From: Plumapathes pennacea | Taxonomy: Eukaryota > Cnidaria > Anthozoa > Antipatharia > Myriopathidae | Assembly (NCBI GenBank): GCA_964036295.1 | Contig: OZ038462.1 | Span: 31,334,855 to 31,398,854, forward strand | DNA length: 64,000 bases | Direction: 5' to 3' | Shown: positions 58,801-64,000 of the stretch, piece after piece | How positions within the stretch are numbered: the first letter of the stretch is position 1 | Layout: every line of letters begins with the position of its first letter | Position numbers and translations under genes: made by a program | Notes under the pieces: model-generated | What the model saw: only the letters and a program-made list of their open reading frames with translations | The model's database searches: none | What the model was told of the DNA's origin: nothing

Positions 58801-61800
58801 TGAATTAGAAAATTGGAGTTCTTTTGTTGACAATTGGAAGAGCTACAGTAGGTGTTTGATCAAATATTATGTTGTTGTTTACGGGAATTAACACAGAGGT
58901 CCGTGCCAGCACCTTCTCTTCCTTCAGATCTTAGAAGAGCACTAAGAACTAGGCAGTAGTGAATCATTTATGGTTAATTAGTGTTGTTCATGATGTGTTT
59001 CATGTTTTTCTTGCAGCGGTTGTCCCATCTTATGGAGCTGTTCCCGACATCATTTAACGAGAAGCTTTGTGAGCAGCTTTTGGTAAGCACGTGCTTTCAG
59101 ATATTCATATTTAAATAGTCTCCCAGGTTCCTTAAAATGGCGGGTAAGACGAGTGAGCGAGCAAAGCATCGCGGTCGGGGGGTGTAAGGTTGGACTGAAT
59201 GTATAGAAACTCTCTCACGTTCTCGTTTTGTCTTCAGACTCACCTAAAAAAGTGGATGGAAGTTATTGCAAATAATGCATCACAAACTCAACAGACGACC
59301 GCGAAAATGTCACAGCAGACAGACGACGTAAGTGTTGAACCTCCCTGGAGGGAGGGGGGGGGGGGGGGGGGGGGAGGGGGTTGAACAATTTGGGAAAAGT
59401 GGAGCGTCCTTAGATGAAGTTGTAGAATAGAGAAACCTGGGCCACGAGAAAGTATTGCTTTCACTTTAGTAAAATTTGATTGTCTTCTACTAATTCCTGT
59501 GATGATAAATACATTCGCAGTGCCTTGCATTTTATGTGACAAAAGTGAAGATCAAGACTAATGCTTGACAAAACGGGCTTATTATTCTATTTATTTGACT
59601 TATTTCTCTCAGGAACTGAAGATTTGCTCGTCGATCATCAACATGTTCCATTTGATCCCAGCTGCTTCGTCCAAAATGATTGACCCGCTTATTCAGCTGG
59701 TGCTTATGGCAGAGAAAGCGCTTATGATTGAGGTATTAATGTATCAGCGACCCCGATATGGGGTGGGACGAGGGAGTGGATTAGCCAAAGGTAGAAGTGC
59801 AAGGCATATTTCTTTGGGCTAATTGTGTGCGGAAGAGATAACTGGCTTTCTTGTCCAGATCGTCTTTAATTGAATTGACAATACCTTCACTGGGACTCTA
59901 TAAGCAGTTTCCGATTTATAGGCACCGAATCATGACAACCCTAAACGAATTATTTTACTGGCTTTGCTATTCTTATTATAGAGTAGACCTAAAGAAACAC
60001 ATTCTTGGTTAGAAATCTTTATGATTGTAGCTTCAAATTTCTCGTCATTGCTTGAGGTAACAATATATGGATAGTAACAATATTTTGATGGTTGTAACAA
60101 GGTTGGGTCGGAGTAACGAGCTGTCATTATTCTTCGCTGTGGTCAACACCTCATTACAAAGAATAATGTCACAGCTGTTATCTGCCTTTGACTTGGCAAA
60201 GTTGATAGCTAACCAGAGCTGTACTTCTTCGCATCGTCTGCAGGTTGGCAGTCCTCTCAGAGAGCCCTTGTTCAAGTTTCTGATCCGTTACCCGACACAA
60301 ACTGTGGACCACTTCCTTCTGCACATTGGAGACTCCCAGATGAACCGACTCTTTATGGTAAATAACAAGCAAAGTTGCTTCGTAAAGTGCAAATGGACGT
60401 GGTTCTTTATACATAGTGGAATTCATCCTCGGGTCTTCCTCGGGAAAGAGTTTTCCTAGGTGCAGTGGTCGTTGTTGCTTTCTCTGCCGTGAAGTCGAAG
60501 ATTAGTTTGTTTATAAGTCTGACTGTATGTCAATGTATCAGTGACCTTAAGAGGTTTGAAGAGACAAATGTGTGGTCAGTTATGGTTGGCTAATGTTTCA
60601 AACGTCTGCGGGTTTTGTCCTTATATTTGGCGTACAGCTCTAAAACTTGGTCAATTTGGCCAAAATGAGTAATTTTGAAGTAGGGCTCATTTGTTATTTG
60701 ACATTTTACGGTATTATAATAGCGGCAGCCGCGTTCGCGTTCGAACGAGGGTTAGGGTTAGGCAAGGGCTTAGCGTTCAAGTATTTTGTCTTTTTATAGT
60801 TTTTAGTGACGATTTAAATAAGCCACTTTCACAGTCATGCGCAGTAGCAAATAGCACGTTTTACACCCCACATAAACGAGTGTTATGTAAATCTCTCTGT
60901 AGAGCTTGGTCTTGTTTTTACATAATTACATTATCACCAAAGAATCAGGGCCCGGTTTTTCGAAAGTCGATTAAGCTAATCCAGGATTAAAGAAATTCTT
61001 TCTCTCGACCTCTCTCCCAATAAACTGCAGAGTTTTGTTCGAAGATGGATTAGTAAGCTTGTTCCAGCTTAAAACGTTATCAAGAAAGCCGTTGTGGACG
61101 AAACTTTCTCGTTTTCAGGCTTATAAATGAAAAGAAAGTTTAGACCTAATCCAGGATTAGCCTAATCATGCTTTGAAAAACTGGGCCCAGTTATCCACTT
61201 TGCCCGCCAAGTTTCATCGTGAGGTGGCTCGGCAAAACATCTGCACTTCACGAACTGCGCATGATTGTAAAAGTGGTTTATTAGTGTCATACCATTCTAT
61301 CTCAGCACATGCTCGGCAAAGAAGAAACGAAGTCACTGAGGCAAACTCTGGAAGCCAACTCTCTGAAGATCGTTAACAGCACGCTTAAGGTGGGTGTAAG
61401 CTTAAAGTGTAACAGAGCCTGCGTTCCGACAAATACTGAAAGAACAAGTTGTAAAAGTGTCCCATTCTGTTGACCTTGCGTCCGTCCTGTATAATGGATA
61501 AACACGTAAATACCCTCTTGTATTATTCTCCCTTTGCTGTATTTGTAAGCATGATAAAATAAGAGTGGGTCCTTTGTGAATTCGTCGAGAAAAGTATCAA
61601 TTATCCAAGCGTGTTTAAACTGTAGCTGTTATACATATGTCATAATCACGCAGTATGATTGTTGTTTTGACAGGTGTCGGATCCCCAAGTTGCAAATACA
61701 CAAAAGAAAGAAGAACTACAGTACCAAGGGATCCTAATCATCAGGTATGAGCACCAAACCAATAGGAAAACTCACAGTCATTATCAGTTATTGAGAAGAT

Positions 61801-63660
61801 TCGAAGGCACTTCTTACTGTAGCACTCTTTACTCTGTTATTGAGAAGATTCCTGGGTTTGGGTGGTCAGTTTGTAATTGTCGTTTTTACACCTGTCGCTT
61901 TTTTTTTTTGTTACACCAGTCGCATTTAATGACAACGCCAGTGAGCAAATTGACTTGTTTCAATCAGAAGCAACTCGCGTAGCTACAGTCTTGGATTTAA
62001 AATGTTAGGACCACAGAAATATTGTGCCTCTAGCAAGGGAGTAACCTGTCCTTCTTAATTGTTGGTAATTAAGTGTGTAACCAAGACATACTTGACAGGT
62101 GGGAGGACGGTTTATAAACGTAGTGTATGGTAGTTAATATCCGCTCGAGGTTAGATGTCTCGGATCCAGGTGGTTCCAGGCGACTATTGGTTAGCATTTT
62201 GCTGCATTTTTTTTTTGTTTTGTTTTGTTTTGTTTTTTTTTCTAACCTTTTTACTCTATGGTTATGCTGTTGTTTTGATACTTAATGTCTTACGGTACAC
62301 TCATTTTGTACACTTTCTAACCTGTAGTCTCTTTTTTTTTATCACAGACTCCTAGTGAAGTTTAACGACTCTTGGTTACCGAAGCACTCTGTACTGGTGA
62401 GTGGTGTTGCTGTTTCTCCTGCTGTTGTGCTTCCAGTTCTTTTACCTGCTGCTCGTTCTCTTGCAGTCTATTTTGTTGCTCAGTGTCCCTATCGTGTGAA
62501 GTTTTTAATTAGTGTCGTGCCTTTCTGTCACCACTCTTCTCACTGTTTTGTCTGTTCAAGATAAGTGTCTGCGAGCATAAAACATAATGACATTGAACCG
62601 TTCGTATTCGCCGTAGTATTGAAGTTCGACTTTGACTTAGTATTCCTATTTGTTTCTCAAGCTCGAGTATAAATTTATTTGAAGTTGTAAATATGGGGAG
62701 AATGGGGGAGGGGAAGGGCTTATATCCCGGGGGAGGGGAGGGGAGGGGGACGCTTGGCCTATAACTGGGTAAGGAAACGATAAGGGTACAGTACGAGTAC
62801 TGTAACAACCCGAAAAAAGAAATACATTTAAAAATGTGTGGGATTCTACAAGGTATAATTAATAAATATTTGATGTTTGTTTGTTTGTTTTTTTCTTTCA
62901 TCTCTGTTCCTTCCCGTAGATTAATCAACTTCGAGCCATCTGGATCTCAGATGCATTCCAAGAGCGGCTTCATAAGGTACACACAATCTGTGCGCAGTAT
63001 ACATATCTTCTCCTTCTTCATTCTTTACTGTCTTTCCTCAAACAAGTGCGAAATATTAAATATTTCTCATTGCAGGATGGGACGCCAGTTCATCGGTGGA
63101 GGGAACCAAAGCTGCTGGCCAAGTGTATTCTCAACCACATCAAGTGAGATGATTTGTCATTTAACATTAGATTTAGTAACCACATAATGGAACTTCTTGG
63201 AGTTTTAATGAAATTACAAACACAATCATTCATAACACAAGTGACATGAGTGATCGTTTGTTAAAAAGATGTAACATACAGAGCAAGTTGATTCGAGTGT
63301 ATACATGGACTCGAGTACACATAGCAATAATAATTATAGTGTCCCTACCGAAAGACTATAAATCGTAGCTTTGAAACCCGAATGGATTCCCAGGTTGTAA
63401 CTTTGATTCCGGCATGCATTGGTGGGAACCCGGCGAGCTGCCAATTAATCACCGGTGTGTCATGATAGAGTAGTTTGATCGCTCACATCCGACACAACTA
63501 GGACTGATGTTCTTCCCAGAGTACTGAGGAATCATTGTGTCGTTGCAGGCACCGCCCGTCAGAGGTGGAGTTGTTGTTTCAGTTGTTACGTGTCTTCACC
63601 GTCCGACATGTGCCTGATTTCCACTTCCTCAAGAAGTTCCTTGATGAACAGGTCGCCAAG
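37056..63660 (+). CDS. TRRAP: TRRAP (Tra1-type PIKK pseudokinase scaffold), N-terminal 59 coding exons
   Basis: TRRAP is the nuclear scaffold that links activators to the SAGA and TIP60/NuA4 histone acetyltransferases. Exon starts: 37056, 37806, 38399, 39146, 39453, 39643, 39919, 40169, 40772, 41362, 41918, 42450, 43351, 44089, 44376, 44800, 45316, 45867, 46234, 46940, 47393, 47651, 48011, 48121, 48342, 48785, 49123, 49596, 50290, 50946, 51116, 51453, 52236, 52450, 52616, 53034, 53815, 54378, 54756, 55338, 55511, 55870, 56492, 56698, 57292, 57799, 58100, 58355, 58639, 59017, 59238, 59613, 60244, 61306, 61674, 62348, 62920, 63076, 63549-63660. They total 5,253 nt, or 1,751 codons, with all phases consistent. 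Diagnostic stretches are [37 protein letters not shown] and [20 protein letters not shown]. This is the HEAT-repeat half; the FAT and pseudokinase regions lie beyond the window. Some acceptors are AAG rather than CAG or TAG. Confidence 0.96.
37880..38111. mobile_element. MITE with GGGGCCAATTC termini
   Basis: The left end GGGGCCAATTCAATAAAGC and the right end GAATTGGCCCC pair. TTTTACAAGTTGGACC near the left is mirrored by GGTCCAACTTGTAAAA near the right, so the inverted repeat is about 50 bp with one offset. It is 232 bp, non-coding, and in the TRRAP intron after the exon ending at 37855. Confidence 0.85.
39711..39751. repeat. Poly-T tract
   Basis: About 41 consecutive T followed by CAG in the TRRAP intron after the exon 39643-39675. 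It mimics an acceptor but is not followed by a conserved exon. Confidence 0.9.
40267..40447. mobile_element. 181-bp palindrome with ~80-bp arms
   Basis: The arm starting AAATTTCCACTGGTTTGCC pairs with the arm ending GGCAAACCAGTGGAAATTT. The centre is CGAGGCGCTTCGCCGAG with almost no loop. It is followed by a second inverted pair, TTTACCACAACA at about 40453 and TGTTGTGGTAAA at about 40600, so the palindrome may sit inside a larger element ending near 40615. It is in the TRRAP intron after the exon ending at 40225. Confidence 0.85.
41528..41775. mobile_element. Inverted-repeat element with TTTGAAATATCTGCTATTTT termini
   Basis: TTTGAAATATCTGCTATTTT and its reverse complement AAAATAGCAGATATTTCAAA bound a segment of about 248 bp. 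Inside, CATGGCATGATT and related 'catggtgtgattcatg' words repeat. It is non-coding and intronic in TRRAP, after the exon ending at 41436. Confidence 0.65.
42340..42394. repeat. (CAA)n / ACAAGAACA-rich microsatellite
   Basis: A run of CAA units grading into AAGAACA repeats in the TRRAP intron before the exon at 42450. Confidence 0.85.
46541..46722. mobile_element. 182-bp near-perfect hairpin, 'AACGTCAGC' family
   Basis: The arm from ACAAACTGGTGTATCAACTA to CGTTTCGAGCGCTAGC pairs along almost its full length of about 85 bp with the arm ending TAGTTGGTACACTAGTTTGT. The turn is at CTTCGTCAGAGCGAATCGC. The smaller hairpin at 24611-24788 shares the words GTATCAAC, GGAACGCCGT, CTGACGAAGGGC and ACGTCAGCTA. 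A related half-element with 'tgacgtttcgactacctgag' lies near 54,060. It is intronic in TRRAP, between the exons ending 46290 and starting 46940. Confidence 0.85.
49800..50337. repeat. Tandem array of duplicated 3' splice site plus exon start (TRRAP exon 29)
   Basis: The core word TTCAGTTCTTTGTTGCCGTA or a one- to two-base variant occurs ten times. The last copy (50285-50304) is the genuine acceptor and start of the exon at 50290. Seven inner copies are in 31-bp steps (CTTGTTGCTTCTTCAGTTCT type). Two copies (ending near 50048 and 50240) extend through CCCATGCTTATGGATCCATT, that is, the first 46 bp of the exon, and then run into poly-T. The larger unit, poly-T + ACAAATAGACCTGATCGTCT + acceptor + exon start, is present three times. 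It arose by tandem duplication across an intron/exon border. Confidence 0.9.
51977..52207. mobile_element. MITE with AACCCTTTCACTCC termini
   Basis: ACCCTTTCACTCC and GGAGTGAAAGGGT close a 229-bp segment, flanked on both sides by TGA as a probable three-base target duplication. Related words (GAATTGATAAG, 'ctgaggaagctatcaa', 'gggagtgaacgggtt') occur at about 19,050-19,202, 16,065-16,180 and 10,790-10,860. It is intronic in TRRAP just before the exon at 52236, so it lies close to that acceptor. Confidence 0.8.
59351..59381. repeat. Poly-G tract next to a TRRAP donor site
   Basis: About 22 G with short interruptions begin roughly 25 bp after the donor at 59328. The run could form a G-quadruplex in the pre-mRNA. 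Confidence 0.85.
60948..61188. mobile_element. MITE with GGGCCC ends
   Basis: GGGCCCGGTTTTTCGAAAG at the left is mirrored by CTTTGAAAAACTGGGCCC at the right. Inside, CTAATCCAGGATTA appears at both ends in inverted register. It is 241 bp and non-coding, in the TRRAP intron before the exon at 61306. A diverged copy lies at 22918-23135. Confidence 0.85.
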
Positions 63661-64000
63661 GTAAAGGTTTTTGTAGGTTGTTGTAAATTATGTGTTCCTT
63701 TCTCTTTGAACAAAAACACACTGTTGGCGTAAAAAGAAAATCCACCCGGTTGTTCTCTTTTGTGTAGTTCATATTTTTATCCCTCAAAGTAATCATGCTA
63801 TTTAAGTATTTCAAGTGCAAAACTCTACTTAATTTCGTTCGGGGATGAGCGGTTGTTTAGGTGCGGTATATGACATCAAACTCTAAATTATGTATGTCAT
63901 CTCAAAAGATACAATAGCCTCATAATTATGGCATCTTAAGAAGGAGGGATACTTTATACGTCACTAGTGGCACGTTCCGTAAAAACGTATGGAATTACTC
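63661..64000. other. TRRAP intron running off the window
   Basis: The donor GTAAAG follows the exon ending at 63660. I see no further exon before the right edge. Confidence 0.7.

Overview
This is a eukaryotic nuclear window. It is intron-rich and AT-rich, studded with short inverted-repeat elements, and most of its genes have short exons joined at GT-AG boundaries. The conserved genes (ATXN10, TEX10, TRRAP) are animal genes whose reading frames align along their length with the vertebrate proteins. The mix of vertebrate-like intron density, abundant MITE-like palindromes and small lineage-specific genes suggests an early-branching marine animal, most likely an anthozoan cnidarian such as a stony coral. 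The species is an inference; the sequence does not name it.

Layout, left to right. 268-3122 (+): the last three coding exons of a gene that begins outside the window and that I do not recognise. 4023-11552 (+): complete ataxin-10, 12 coding exons, 482 codons. 12047-12547 (-) and 15380-15892 (+): two divergently transcribed, intronless, single-domain SET proteins (166 and 170 aa) that align without gaps over 160 residues. 17559-21032 and 21543-24410 (+): a tandem duplicate pair of six-exon genes for small secreted cysteine-rich proteins (149 and 155 aa) with identical intron phases. 25225-36065 (-): complete TEX10, 13 coding exons, 979 aa. 37056 to the right edge (+): the first 59 coding exons of TRRAP, about 1,751 residues of a protein usually near 3,850.

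Functional links. TEX10 (Rix1/5FMC ribosome-biogenesis complex) and TRRAP (scaffold of SAGA and TIP60/NuA4 acetyltransferases) start head-to-head. A probable TRRAP 5' UTR exon ends only about 220 bp from the TEX10 start, so they likely share a promoter. The SET pair could add a histone or protein lysine methyltransferase activity, but its substrate is unknown.

The most unusual structures are: (1) a 10-copy array in the last TRRAP intron before exon 29, where the 3' splice site plus the first bases of the exon have been duplicated; (2) the SET gene pair; (3) the secreted-protein tandem pair, with a furin-like REKR site after the signal peptide and a dibasic LRKR site after the cysteine region. 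At least ten distinct inverted-repeat element families are visible, several in introns. I found no tRNA, rRNA, CRISPR array or intact autonomous transposon. All exon boundaries were assigned by eye from splice consensus, phase and homology, and have not been tested against transcripts.
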